Assembly: GCF_001641695.1 (NCBI RefSeq)
Contig: NZ_LSEF01000047.1
Coordinates: 188,317-252,316 of the forward strand
Origin: Bradyrhizobium neotropicale
Lineage (GTDB): Bacteria; Pseudomonadota; Alphaproteobacteria; Rhizobiales; Xanthobacteraceae
Reading direction: 5' to 3'
DNA length: 64,000 nt
The stretch's first letter is position 1, and every line of letters starts with the position of its first letter. The notes beneath the pieces were generated by a model. That model saw nothing but the letters and a program-made list of their open reading frames with translations, made no database searches and was not told the origin of the DNA. The translations under genes and the position numbers were made by a program. Below, piece by piece: positions 36,117 to 44,738 of the stretch.

Positions 36117-36195
36117 TTGACATCATCATGTCAAATATCTATGTCACACATTGTCGAATTGACATGATGATACCAAACTAGACGGAGTGATGTCA
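36117..36195. promoter_or_regulatory. Array of TGACAT half-sites (probable MarR operator)
   Basis: TTGACAT-CATC-ATGTCAA forms a perfect inverted repeat at 36117-36134. Further half-sites follow: ATGTCA at 36141, TGACAT at 36160 (paired inverted with 36141) and ATGTCA at 36190, the last overlapping the monooxygenase start codon. Five copies in about 80 bases of a divergent promoter strongly suggest cooperative binding by the adjacent MarR protein. Confidence 0.7.
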
Positions 36196-36563
36196 TGCCC
36201 CAGATGCGCCCGCTCGATCCGGCCTTCCCGATCGACCGCCAGATCGCTCTCGACGCCGGCCCCGTGGTGCTGGTCAATCTGTTCACGCTCGATGCGGAAG
36301 ACGAACAGAACTTCCTGAAGAGCTGGCAGGACGATGCCGCCTTCATGAAGCGGCAGCCCGGCTTCATCTCGACCCAGCTTCACCGCGCCGTCGGCGACAA
36401 TCCGACCTATCTCAACTACGCGGTCTGGGAATCCAACGCGCATTTCCGCGCGGCCTTCACCCATCCGGAATTCCGGGCCAAGATCGCGGACTACCCAGCC
36501 TCCGCCGTCGCAAGCCCGCATCTGTTTCAGAAGGTCGCGGTGCCGAACATCTGCGTGGCATAG
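36195..36563 (+). CDS. Antibiotic-biosynthesis-monooxygenase (ABM) domain protein
   Basis: The 122-residue protein has the ABM ferredoxin-like fold: GPVVLVNLFTLDAEDEQNFLKSWQDDAAFMKRQPGFISTQLHR (first half) and TYLNYAVWESNAHFRAAF. Such proteins oxidise quinone-type or aromatic compounds, degrade haem or act as dimeric stress proteins without cofactor. It is probably induced by the compound that releases the divergent MarR regulator. The ATG at 36195 overlaps a TGACAT half-site. Confidence 0.85.
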   Translation: MPQMRPLDPAFPIDRQIALDAGPVVLVNLFTLDAEDEQNFLKSWQDDAAFMKRQPGFISTQLHRAVGDNPTYLNYAVWESNAHFRAAFTHPEFRAKIADYPASAVASPHLFQKVAVPNICVA

Positions 36564-36566
36564 CCA

Positions 36567-36655
36567 CACACCGTCATTGCGAGCGAAGCGAAGCAATCCA
36601 GACTGCCGCCGCGGGAACATTCTGGATTGCTTCGCATCGCTCGCAGCAATGACGG
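36567..36655. repeat. Long palindromic repeat (CGTCATTGCGAGCG type)
   Basis: CCGTCATTGCGAGCG-x-AGCGAAGCAATCCAG at the left matches, in inverted form, CTGGATTGCTTCGC-x-TCGCTCGCAGCAATGACGG at the right, with about 20 bases between. This long imperfect hairpin element is well known from Bradyrhizobium and relatives by appearance. It separates the monooxygenase gene from another repeat. Confidence 0.75.
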
Positions 36656-36681
36656 AGAAGACAGCCGAGCCCCAGCGTAAT

Positions 36682-36788
36682 CGTAGGGTGGGCAAAGGCG
36701 CACTTGCGCCGTGCCCACCATCTCGCCACGAATGCGCAGACGTGGTGGGCACGGCGCGCGAAGAGCGCGCCTTTGCCCACCCTACGAT
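36682..36788. repeat. Long palindromic repeat (TAGGGTGGGCAAAGGCGC type)
   Basis: TCGTAGGGTGGGCAAAGGCGC and GCGCCTTTGCCCACCCTACGA form perfect arms at the ends; the inner part GCCGTGCCCACCA/TGGTGGGCACGGC is also inverted. The unit extends nearly to the stop codon of the next gene at 36791. It may act as its transcription end. It is a dispersed repeat by form. Confidence 0.78.
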
Positions 36789-36790
36789 CC

Positions 36791-38527
36791 CTACCCCGCT
36801 GCGGGCAGCGCGCTGCTCGGCGGCTGGCACCATGGCCGATCGGCTGATGCCAGCCCGATCAGGCGGCCCTGGATGTAATCGCAGCCCCAATCGCGCAGCA
36901 TGCCGGCGGCTTCCTCGTCCTGGACCCATTCGGCCACCGTCTTGATGTCGAGGCGGCGGGCGAGGTCAATCAGGGTCTGCACGAACGCGCGGTCGTCGGC
37001 GGAATGGGTGATGTTCTGGACGAAGGCGCCGTCGATCTTCACGATATCCACGCCGAGCTTGCGCAAATTGCGGAACGAGGTGTAGCCGGCGCCGAAATCG
37101 TCGATGGCAATGCGGCTGCCGAAATGCTTCAGGCGGCCGACGAAGGCGCGGACATCGTCGATGTCCTGGATCGCGACCGTCTCGGTGATCTCCACGATCA
37201 GCCGCTCGGCGACGCCGGGATGGGCGTGCATCAGCGACTCGATTCCGGCCCACCAATCCGGATCCATGGTGGTGTCGGGTGAGATGTTGAGGCTGAGCCG
37301 GACATCGGGCGAAGCAGCGAGCTCGGCGACCACGAGTTCGAGCACGCGGTGATCGACCAGGCGAATGAGGCCCAGCCGCTCGGCGACCGGTACGATGTCG
37401 GGCGCGAGCAGCACCTGGCCGTCGCCCTGGTCCATCCGCACCAGGCATTCGTGGAAAGCGCCCTCGCGCGTGCCCGCGGCGACCACCGGCTCATAGGCGA
37501 GCAGGATGCGGCGCTCGTTCAGCGCGGTGACGATCTCGTCGGTGACGCGGATGTTGACGCGGCGCTGCGCGTCGCGCTCGGCGTTCGGCCGCCACGCCGC
37601 GAACGAACCGGCGCGGCGGCGCTTGGCGGCGTCCAGCGTCTCATGGGCACGGTTGATCGCCTCGTCGGTGGTGCGGGCATAGCGCGGCAAGCTGATGGCG
37701 CCGATCGAGGCGGTGACCGAGACCGGGCCCGATCTCGTCGGCACCACCTCATCACGGATGCCGGCGAGGAAGCGCTCGGCGGCGACATTCATGTCGTCGA
37801 CGGTGCAGTTCTTCAGGATCAGGCCGAACTTGTTGCCGGAGAAGCGCCCGAGCACGTCGCCGCCGCGCAGTCGCGCGCGGATGCGTTTTGCGACGTCGAG
37901 GATCACGGCGTCGGCGACGTCGAAGCCAAAGGCGTCGTTGACGCGGGCGAGATGATCGATGCCGAGCAGCATGAAGGCCGAGGTCGAGCGAAAGCGCGTC
38001 GACTCCTCGATCGCCTCGGCCAGCGCCGCGATCAGATGGGTGCGGTTGAGCTCGCCCGTCAGCGGATCGAGGCGGGCGAGCCTCGCCAGCTCTTCGTCGC
38101 GGGCGTGGCGCTCGTTGTTGATGCAGACGATACCCTGCACACGCACCGGGCGGCCGTCGGGGCCGGCGAACCAGCGGCCGGTCTCCTCGATCCAGACCAC
38201 GGGATCGGACGCGCTCATGCGCACGCCATATTCAACGCGATAGGGCGTGCCGTCGGCGCCGTGCACGGCGGAGGTCTGCGCCAGTGCGGCGGTACGCACG
38301 GATTGCCGAGGCTCGATCAGCCTGGCGAATTCGGCGCCGGTCGCCAGCCGCTCGGCCGGAATGGCGGGAAAGACGGCATCGACACGCTCGCCCCAGACGA
38401 TGGCGTCGCTGGCGAGGTCCCAGACAAACACGGCCTGGCCGAGGCCAGCGAGGATTTCGGAGGCTTGCGGCAATGCGGGGGTCAAATTCGCCTCGTTTCG
38501 GGACAGCGGGGAGTCCTGAGCCGGCAC
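36791..38527 (-). CDS. GGDEF-EAL protein with degenerate GGDEF motif
   Basis: The 578-residue protein has a PAS-like N-part (about 25-135), a GGDEF domain whose signature is SGNKF at 230-234 instead of GGDEF, and an EAL domain. There EAL reads ECL (360-362, AFHECLVRM), but catalytic Glu, LSLNIS, EITE, DDFGAGYTSF and VKID are kept. It is therefore likely a phosphodiesterase or effector without cyclase activity. The start is uncertain: GTG at 38527 gives the longest form, while a TTG at 38485 is preceded by GAGG. It ends against a palindromic repeat, 3 bases from its right arm. Confidence 0.88.
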   Translation of the reverse strand: MPAQDSPLSRNEANLTPALPQASEILAGLGQAVFVWDLASDAIVWGERVDAVFPAIPAERLATGAEFARLIEPRQSVRTAALAQTSAVHGADGTPYRVEYGVRMSASDPVVWIEETGRWFAGPDGRPVRVQGIVCINNERHARDEELARLARLDPLTGELNRTHLIAALAEAIEESTRFRSTSAFMLLGIDHLARVNDAFGFDVADAVILDVAKRIRARLRGGDVLGRFSGNKFGLILKNCTVDDMNVAAERFLAGIRDEVVPTRSGPVSVTASIGAISLPRYARTTDEAINRAHETLDAAKRRRAGSFAAWRPNAERDAQRRVNIRVTDEIVTALNERRILLAYEPVVAAGTREGAFHECLVRMDQGDGQVLLAPDIVPVAERLGLIRLVDHRVLELVVAELAASPDVRLSLNISPDTTMDPDWWAGIESLMHAHPGVAERLIVEITETVAIQDIDDVRAFVGRLKHFGSRIAIDDFGAGYTSFRNLRKLGVDIVKIDGAFVQNITHSADDRAFVQTLIDLARRLDIKTVAEWVQDEEAAGMLRDWGCDYIQGRLIGLASADRPWCQPPSSALPAAG

Positions 38528-38707
38528 AGGATAGAGCCGGATTCGCCCCCGACCCTAGGCAAAGTTCATAAACAATTTGGAAACCACGTTTGAAGGCGGG
38601 GTCGGAACCAAACCGGCCCGTCCGGCATAGGCCTTGCGAGTACATGACTCGCACCGGCGCAGCGTCCCGAAACGCGACAGTTTTCCGCCGGATCAACGGT
38701 GATTGCG

Positions 38708-38968
38708 ATGTTGGGTACTGATCGATTGGACGAGGCGGAAGGCGGCACGGGCACGGCCCTGGTGCCGATGACGCCGACATTGCAGTGGGTGCACAAGGTG
38801 CCGCTGCCGCGCCCCGATCCGAGCTTCGTCACCCAGCTCATCGCCAATGCCGAGCACCTGCCCCAGGCAAGCCGGCTGCGCCGCGCCTCGCCCGAGGATG
38901 CGCGCATGGCCTATGGCAGCAAGCGCCCGCTGCCCAGCGTCAGCGCACGTACGCGGCAGGTGGCTTGA
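38708..38968 (+). CDS. Hypothetical protein, 86 residues
   Basis: I do not recognise this short protein. It starts MLGTDRLDEAEGGTGTALVPM and contains TLQWVHKVPLPRPDPSFVTQLIANAEHLPQASRLRRASPEDARMAY, then an Arg/Ser-rich end. The middle looks like a real, conserved-type short motif rather than random sequence, and the reading frame has good codon use. A GTG at 38699 could extend it by three residues. It ends 7 bases from the convergent membrane-protein gene. Confidence 0.55.
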   Translation: MLGTDRLDEAEGGTGTALVPMTPTLQWVHKVPLPRPDPSFVTQLIANAEHLPQASRLRRASPEDARMAYGSKRPLPSVSARTRQVA

Positions 38969-38975
38969 GGGAAAA

Positions 38976-39617
38976 TCAGCGCGGCGGCGCGTCGGGAGAC
39001 GGAGTGCCGTTGCCCGGCTGCAGATGCGGCGAGGGGATTTCCGGCGAGTTGTTCTGCACGGGCTTCGGCGCGGGGTGATCCATCAGCACGGATTCGGCAA
39101 CCGATTGCGCGGAAGGCGCGGGAGGAGCCGGCGGCAGCGGCGCGGGCGCGGGCTCATGTTTCGGCTCGAACTTCGCATCCTCCGCTTCCGGTTCGGCCTG
39201 GCGCTTGGCCTTGCGCGGCGTCGTCACCGCCTCGGCGGCGACATAGGTGATGCGGCGGCGCGTGCGCTGGGCGATGCCGCCGAGGAAATCGGCCATCGAG
39301 AGCAGCACCAGGAGGAAATAGGTGGAGTTGCCGAATTTCGGCCACATCACGAATTCGGCCGCGGCCGCGCCGAATATGATCAACGACAGCAGGTGATCCA
39401 TCAGGAACTTGGCGCCGGGGCGCGCGCCCTTGACCACCTCGAGAAGCAACAGCACCACGCCGAGCGCGAGGAGGAGGTCAGCGAGCGTGACCGGCCAGAC
39501 TTCGCCCGTCACCATCGGCACCTTGAACAGCACGTCCGTGAACGACACGGTCGGCATCAGGAAGGCGATGATGTTGTAGACCGCGAGCGGAATCAGAAGT
39601 AGCGGGAAACCGACCAT
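38976..39617 (-). CDS. Membrane protein with proline-rich cytoplasmic tail
   Basis: This 213-residue protein has hydrophobic segments at about residues 1-22 (VGFPLLLIPLAVYNIIAFLM), 45-62 (LADLLLALGVVLLLLEV), 75-90 (LLSLIIFGAAAAEFVM) and 97-110 (YFLLVLLSMADFLGG). A basic, then Pro/Ala-rich tail of about 90 residues follows. No family function is known to me. The ATG at 39617 starts the first membrane segment; the longer upstream frame runs through a repeat and is unlikely. Function is unknown. Confidence 0.72.
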   Translation of the reverse strand: MVGFPLLLIPLAVYNIIAFLMPTVSFTDVLFKVPMVTGEVWPVTLADLLLALGVVLLLLEVVKGARPGAKFLMDHLLSLIIFGAAAAEFVMWPKFGNSTYFLLVLLSMADFLGGIAQRTRRRITYVAAEAVTTPRKAKRQAEPEAEDAKFEPKHEPAPAPLPPAPPAPSAQSVAESVLMDHPAPKPVQNNSPEIPSPHLQPGNGTPSPDAPPR

Positions 39618-39639
39618 CGGCAAAATGCCTTCTCGATCT

Positions 39640-39746
39640 AGAGCATGATCCGGAAAAGTGTGGAGCGGCTTTCCGAAAAGATCATGCTCAAACAATAACC
39701 TAAAGCGCGATGACGATTCATCCCAGTCTCATCGCGCTGTAGACCT
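39640..39746. repeat. Two adjacent palindromic repeats upstream of the membrane-protein gene
   Basis: GAGCATGATCCGGAAAAG ... TTTCCGAAAAGATCATGCTC (about 39642-39690) is a common rhizobial inverted repeat. It is followed by TAAAGCGCGATGACGATTCA ... TCATCGCGCTGTAG (about 39701-39743). Both flank the likely promoter zone of the minus-strand gene at 39617. Confidence 0.72.
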
Positions 39747-39871
39747 CCGGGCAGGACAATGCGGCGGCGAAGCATTTGCTCCGCCGCCGTCACCACCTAA
39801 CGCAACTTGGTTCTGGGATAGGCCGAAATCAGGTGGGCTACGTCGCCCTGCCCAAAGGAAAACGTCCGGCC

Positions 39872-40054
39872 TCAGGACTCTTTCTTCTTCAAGACCTGCC
39901 GGCCCTTGTACATGCCGGTCTTGAGGTCGAGATGGTGCGGGCGACGGAGCTCGCCAGAGTCCTTGTCCTCGACATAGGTCGGCTTCTTGAGCGCGTCCGC
40001 GGAGCGGCGCATGCCACGGCGCGACGGCGAGGTTTTTCTTCTCGGAACGGCCAT
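39872..40054 (-). CDS. rpmF: 50S ribosomal protein L32
   Basis: The 60-residue protein begins [21 protein letters not shown] after the initiator Met, the standard L32 N-terminus, and ends [17 protein letters not shown]. The cysteine zinc motif of some L32 forms is absent, as in many alphaproteobacteria. AGAGGA precedes the ATG at 40054. No fatty-acid gene plsX or fabH is nearby, unlike in enteric bacteria. Confidence 0.95.
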   Translation of the reverse strand: MAVPRRKTSPSRRGMRRSADALKKPTYVEDKDSGELRRPHHLDLKTGMYKGRQVLKKKES

Positions 40055-40218
40055 TATCAATATCCTCTAGGGATTGGTGTTGTCCGGGCATCGTCCGCTA
40101 GGGGACGGCTCAGCACCCGCAATGCGAGGCGAGCTGAATGCCGATCAAGCCCGGGCTTATAGAGGAAGGCTGGCCGCAAAGCTAGGGTTTTGGACCGGAA
40201 AATGTGCCCGGAAAGGGC

Positions 40219-40899
40219 TCAAAATCCGCGATTTTCCCGCCAGCAGGTTGCAAGCGAGCTGGCCTGCCCCCTTGCCATATAGGTTGCGGCCAGCCGCCGC
40301 ACGCCCGGACCGGGGTTTCTGGCGCTGCGTTTGACCGGATTCGGCAGGATCGAGGCCAGCAGGCCCGCCTCCCGGGGCGACAGGTTCGCGGCTGATTTGC
40401 CAAAGGCATAGGCGCTGGCCGCCTCCACTCCAAACTGTCCCTGCGGGCCGAGTTCGGCGATGTTGAGGTAGATCTCCAGGATCCGCCGCTTGGGCAGGAC
40501 GAGGTCGATCCACAGCGCCAGCGGAAACTCCAGCGCCTTGCGGACAAAATCCCGCCCCTGCCAGAGGAACAGGTTTTTCGCCACCTGCTGGGTAATGGTG
40601 GAAGCGCCCCGGAACGGCGTGCCGTCCTCCTGCGCGTCGTCGATCGCCTCGCGCAGCGCACCCCAGTCGATGCCGTGATGCTTGCAGAAATGGGCATCCT
40701 CGGCCGCCACCACCGAACGAGGCAGGTAGGGCGACATCGCCGCAAGGTCGATCCATTCCCGATGCATCGGCGCACCGCGCAAGCTTCGCCAGGCCATCAG
40801 CGTCGAAACGGGATGTCCGGTGCGGTAGAACGGCGCGATCAAGTAGGGCGCGAGAAGCGCGATCGCGATCACCACGATCAGGGTCTTGAGGACGCGCAA
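40219..40899 (-). CDS. mtgA: Monofunctional biosynthetic peptidoglycan transglycosylase
   Basis: MtgA polymerises lipid II into glycan chains without a transpeptidase domain. The 226-residue inner-membrane protein has one N-terminal helix (residues 5-22, [20 protein letters not shown]), then the GT51 motifs [17 protein letters not shown] (catalytic Glu) and [16 protein letters not shown], with [27 protein letters not shown]. The start appears to be TTG at 40899, with AAAGG upstream. It lies divergent from the prenyl synthase gene, which makes precursors used for the lipid carrier. Confidence 0.94.
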   Translation of the reverse strand: MRVLKTLIVVIAIALLAPYLIAPFYRTGHPVSTLMAWRSLRGAPMHREWIDLAAMSPYLPRSVVAAEDAHFCKHHGIDWGALREAIDDAQEDGTPFRGASTITQQVAKNLFLWQGRDFVRKALEFPLALWIDLVLPKRRILEIYLNIAELGPQGQFGVEAASAYAFGKSAANLSPREAGLLASILPNPVKRSARNPGPGVRRLAATYMARGQASSLATCWRENRGF

Positions 40900-41051
40900 A
40901 TCAACCTTTCCGGCGCAAAATCAGCGAACTCGGCCGTTAAGCCTGTGATTGTTCGGGCCTTTTTCAACACTTTTAAGGCCTTCCAAACGATTGACTGGGG
41001 CGGGCGCATAAAGGATTGTCCCGCCGAATTTTGGTTCTGGAGCCCTTCTTG

Positions 41052-41975
41052 ATGACCGGCACGTCCCCGTCCGATTTCGCCAAGCGTCTGGACAAGACCG
41101 CTGATGATACCGAGGCCCTGCTCGGCCGCCTGCTGTCGGACGACATCCTGCCCGATGAAATCACCCGCCCCAAGCGACTGATGGACGCAATGCGCTATTC
41201 GAGCCTTAACGGCGGCAAGCGCCTGCGGCCGTTCCTGGTGGTCGAGAGCGCCGCAGTGTTCGGTGTGCCGCGTGAGGCCGCCCTGCTCGCCGGCGCAGCG
41301 CTCGAATGCATCCACTGCTATTCGCTGATCCACGATGATCTGCCGGCAATGGACAATTCCGACCTGCGCCGCGGCCGGCCCACCCTGCACAAGAAGACCG
41401 ATGACGCCACGGCGATCCTCGCCGGCGACGGACTGCTGACGCTCGCCTTCGACATCATCACCCGCGACGAGATCCATCGCGATGCCAACGTGCGGCTCCT
41501 TTTGACGCGCGCACTGGCGCGCTGCTCCGGCATCGGCGGCATGGTCGGCGGCCAGATGCTCGATCTCGCCGGCGAAGGTCGTTTCGGCGACCGCGAGCCG
41601 GTCGACGTTGCTCGGCTCCAGCAGATGAAGACCGGCGCGCTGCTCCGCTATGGCTGCATCGCGGGCGCCATCCTCGGGCAGGCCTCGCAGAAAGAATATC
41701 AGGCGCTCGACGATTACGGCCGCGCGCTCGGCGAAGCCTTCCAGATCGCCGATGATTTGCTCGACGTCGAGGGCGATGCGGCCGCGCTCGGCAAGCCGTC
41801 GGGGCAGGACGCAGCGCTCGGCAAGACCACCTTCGTCACCCAGCTCGGCATCGAGGGCGCCAAGCAGCGCGTGCGCGACCTGCTCGCGCGGGCCGACAGC
41901 GCCGTCTCGATCTTCGGCGATCGCGCCGACGTGCTGCGCGCCGCCGCGCACTTCGTCGCCGAGCGGAAGAGCTAG
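41052..41975 (+). CDS. Polyprenyl (farnesyl/geranylgeranyl-type) diphosphate synthase
   Basis: The enzyme joins isopentenyl units into prenyl diphosphates, feeding quinone, hopanoid and carrier-lipid synthesis. The 307-residue protein has the first Asp-rich motif DDLPAMD in CYSLIHDDLPAMDNSDLRRG, the GGKRLRPFLV motif and the second Asp-rich motif DDLLDVEGD. The DDxxxxD spacing and chain-length region suggest an IspA-like short-chain enzyme. The ATG at 41052 is preferred to the upstream one. It does not neighbour dxs here, although the two are often adjacent in related genomes. Confidence 0.9.
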   Translation: MTGTSPSDFAKRLDKTADDTEALLGRLLSDDILPDEITRPKRLMDAMRYSSLNGGKRLRPFLVVESAAVFGVPREAALLAGAALECIHCYSLIHDDLPAMDNSDLRRGRPTLHKKTDDATAILAGDGLLTLAFDIITRDEIHRDANVRLLLTRALARCSGIGGMVGGQMLDLAGEGRFGDREPVDVARLQQMKTGALLRYGCIAGAILGQASQKEYQALDDYGRALGEAFQIADDLLDVEGDAAALGKPSGQDAALGKTTFVTQLGIEGAKQRVRDLLARADSAVSIFGDRADVLRAAAHFVAERKS

Positions 41976-41984
41976 CTCGCATCG

Positions 41985-42674
41985 ATGGCGGCCGACGGTA
42001 AAGAAGATCCCGTCCTCGTCCGCTTCCGCCAGATGTCGCGGCCAATGCGGCTGCTTTATGCGCGGCCGAGAACCTTCATCTCGCTTGGGATCGGCATCAT
42101 CGTCTGCCTGCTGCTGCCGGGCTCGCTGCGGCTCGTGACGCGGCTGGTGCTCGGCTGGGATGCGCTGATTGCGGCCTATCTGGTGCTGGTCTACGGCATG
42201 ATGCTGAACAACGACCACCAGCACATCCGCCGCGCCGCAGCAATGCAGGACGACGGCCGCTTCGTGATCCTGCTGGTGACGGCGATCGGCGCCTTTGCCA
42301 GCATCGCCGCGATCGTCTTCGAGCTCGGCACGCCGCATCGCGGCGTCTGGGAGCTGACCATCGCGATCACCACCATCGCGCTGTCCTGGGCCGCCGTGCA
42401 CACGACCTTCGCGCTGCACTACGCCCACGACTATTACCGCCATCCACCCGGCGGCCTGCAATTCCCGAGCGGCGACAAGGACGATCACGCCGACTACTGG
42501 GACTTCGTCTACTTCTCCTTCGTGATCGGCATGACCGCGCAGGTCTCCGACGTCGGCATCACCGACAAGACCATCCGCCGCACCGCCACCGCGCACGGCA
42601 TCGTCTCCTTCATCTACAACACGGCTCTGCTCGCACTAACGGTGAACATCGCGGCGAGCGCGATCGCGACGTAA
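41985..42674 (+). CDS. DUF1345 membrane protein
   Basis: This 229-residue inner-membrane protein matches DUF1345: after a short cytoplasmic start come helices around SLGIGIIVCLLLPGSLRLVT, ALIAAYLVLVYGMML and GRFVILLVTAIGAFASIAAI, and the signature DYWDFVYFSFVIGMTAQVSDVGITDKTIRR near residues 180-209. Function is unknown. It begins 10 bases after the prenyl synthase gene, probably in one transcript. Confidence 0.88.
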   Translation: MAADGKEDPVLVRFRQMSRPMRLLYARPRTFISLGIGIIVCLLLPGSLRLVTRLVLGWDALIAAYLVLVYGMMLNNDHQHIRRAAAMQDDGRFVILLVTAIGAFASIAAIVFELGTPHRGVWELTIAITTIALSWAAVHTTFALHYAHDYYRHPPGGLQFPSGDKDDHADYWDFVYFSFVIGMTAQVSDVGITDKTIRRTATAHGIVSFIYNTALLALTVNIAASAIAT

Positions 42675-42676
42675 CC

Positions 42677-42702
42677 GTCGTCCCGGCAAAGGCCGGGACG
42701 AC
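42677..42702. repeat. GTCGTCCCGGC palindrome
   Basis: An 11-base perfect inverted repeat GTCGTCCCGGC ... GCCGGGACGAC with a 4-base loop lies 3 bases after the DUF1345 stop and before the convergent caspase-like gene. The identical arms recur at 62958-62983, and a related stem forms the terminator at 25558. It can end transcription of both neighbours but has no T-run. Confidence 0.72.
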
Positions 42703-42719
42703 CACGTGGAAGCATTTCC

Positions 42720-44549
42720 CTAGTTGCACACCTCGGCATTGGCCGCATTGCCCGGGCCGCCGCCGCCGCGATATTCGAGATGACAGCCACGGTTGACCGG
42801 GCGGCAGGTGGTGTTGTCGCAATAGATCTGACCGCTGCTGCCACCTGATGCCCGACGCGCGCCGGCTGCGGTGCCGGCCGCAGCGCGGCCATAACCGCCG
42901 ATGCCGCCATAGCCGCCCGCGGAGCCCTCCTGCGAACGCTTCCGCGCCGGACGGTCGTCGCCGCTGTCGTCGCGCCGCGACGTCGCGGGCTTTGAAACCG
43001 CGCGCTTGGCCGCGCGCTTCTTCTCGCACTCATTGTCGTCGTTCAGCGCATAGCCGTCGCCGCAGACGATCTTGGTGCATTTGTCGCCATCGGCCTTGAA
43101 GCCGTGCTCGCAGACCAGCGGGCAGACCCGCGAGGATTTTGACTTGACGGCATCGAGCGCATCGGCGCTTGCGACCTTCACGTCGAGCTTGGTGCCGGCA
43201 TAGCGGTTGAATTGCGACAGCGAGCGCTGCGAGGTCGTGGTCCAATTGCCGTCGGCCTGCCCGGAAAAGCAGCCGACGCGGCCGAGCTCGGTCTGCACCG
43301 AGCGGGTGAGATCGGCCGGCGCGGTCGCCGGCGTCAGCGCGGCGACATTTGTGCCGGTCGGCGCAGCCGCGCTGGCCGGCGCGGCATTCGGCGCTGCGCC
43401 GGCAAGGTTGACGCGCTGCTGCTCGGCGGCGGCCGCCTGCTGCTGCGCCTGCTCCTTGGCCTTCTGCGCGGCAAGCTGCGCCTGCTCGGCCACCTTCGCA
43501 TCGGCCGCGGCCTTGGCCTGCGCCTCCTTCTGTGCGCCGACAGCGGCGAGACGGTCGCGCTCGGCCTCGGCCTGCTTGGCCTTCTCGATCGCCGCAGCAT
43601 GGGCCTGCTCGGCCGCGATCTTCTCGAGCTGCAACCTGGCGAGGCTCGCATAGAAGCCGTCGGCGTGCTGGGCGAGGAAGGCTTCCCAGGCCGCCTTGTT
43701 GCCGACCTGCAGCGCCAGCTCATAGTCACGGCGCATGTCCGCCTGCGGATTGGTCACCGCTGCGGCTGCGGGCGTCGCCTTGACCGGCACCAGCGGCACG
43801 TCCTCGCCACCGAGCGAGCCATAGACGAACGGCTCCTGCTTGTTGTTCGTGCTCTTCAGCACGTCATCGCGCACGAAGCCGAAGGCTCGGCGGACGTCGA
43901 GACCCGGCGTCGTCAGATGCCGCGACAGCGCGACGGTGAACGGGCTGTTGGCGCCGTCGCCATCCTGCGCCGTGAAGCCGGCCTTGGCCGAATAGGCGAT
44001 CAACGTGTTGGGGCTGGTCGGCTCGACCTGGGCAAGGCCGCGGCCGATGCCGCGCGAGGCGACCGTGCGCTTCATGGTCTTGCCGAACGGATTGTCGCGG
44101 CAGGCATCGAGGATCACCAGGCGCAGTTGCTTTGCGGGTTCGACCGCGACCAGGACGCGGTCGAGCGACAGCGCCTCGTCATAGACGTCGGTGTCGCGCT
44201 CGAGCTTGGCGTCGACCGGGATCAGATAGTTCGAGCCTTCGACCTCGATGCCGTGGCCGGCGTAGTAGACCACCGCGATATCGGCATCGCGCGTCGCGTC
44301 GGCGAAGTCGCGCAGCACGCGCCTTGTATCCAGCGCCGACAGGTCGTGCCGGGACTCGACGACGTCGAAGCCGGCCTCCTTCAGCGTCTTGGCCATCACC
44401 GCGCCGTCATTGACGGGGTTCGCGAGCGACGGCGCGTTTTGGTAGGCCGAATTGGCGAGCACCAGCGCGACGCGTTTTCCGGCGAGCGCGGGCTCGGCGC
44501 CGAACAGGAGGACCAGAAGAAGCGGACAAAGTCTGAGCAGGTTGCGCAT
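42720..44549 (-). CDS. Secreted caspase-like (peptidase C14) protein
   Basis: The 609-residue protein has a signal peptide (residues 1-23, ending PALA) and a caspase/metacaspase p20 domain with the His99-Cys150 dyad in YYAGHGIEVEG and VILDACRDNPFG. Low-complexity regions follow: an Ala/Gln/Lys-rich helix of about 100 residues (likely coiled coil), a peptidoglycan-binding-like segment (VQTELGRVGCFSGQADGNW), and a C-terminal Cys-rich, Gly-rich part. It is probably exported and may be a processing protease or an inactive scaffold; the substrate is unknown. The ATG at 44549 gives the signal peptide; an ATG at 44576 would prepend nine residues. Confidence 0.85.
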   Translation of the reverse strand: MRNLLRLCPLLLVLLFGAEPALAGKRVALVLANSAYQNAPSLANPVNDGAVMAKTLKEAGFDVVESRHDLSALDTRRVLRDFADATRDADIAVVYYAGHGIEVEGSNYLIPVDAKLERDTDVYDEALSLDRVLVAVEPAKQLRLVILDACRDNPFGKTMKRTVASRGIGRGLAQVEPTSPNTLIAYSAKAGFTAQDGDGANSPFTVALSRHLTTPGLDVRRAFGFVRDDVLKSTNNKQEPFVYGSLGGEDVPLVPVKATPAAAAVTNPQADMRRDYELALQVGNKAAWEAFLAQHADGFYASLARLQLEKIAAEQAHAAAIEKAKQAEAERDRLAAVGAQKEAQAKAAADAKVAEQAQLAAQKAKEQAQQQAAAAEQQRVNLAGAAPNAAPASAAAPTGTNVAALTPATAPADLTRSVQTELGRVGCFSGQADGNWTTTSQRSLSQFNRYAGTKLDVKVASADALDAVKSKSSRVCPLVCEHGFKADGDKCTKIVCGDGYALNDDNECEKKRAAKRAVSKPATSRRDDSGDDRPARKRSQEGSAGGYGGIGGYGRAAAGTAAGARRASGGSSGQIYCDNTTCRPVNRGCHLEYRGGGGPGNAANAEVCN

Positions 44550-44738
44550 GACACGACTTCCAGAGATCGAGGGCATTCGACACCCTTTGGGCCCTTTTGG
44601 GATTCCTTAGCAGGATCCACCGCGCGCGCTTGTGATGGAGGTCACGAAGACGGCGCCGGAAGCATGCGGAGCCCCTTTTGTTAGTCTCGCCAGCGCGATA
44701 GCGGTTCGCTGACAAGGCCGCGCAGGGGCCAGGTTCCC

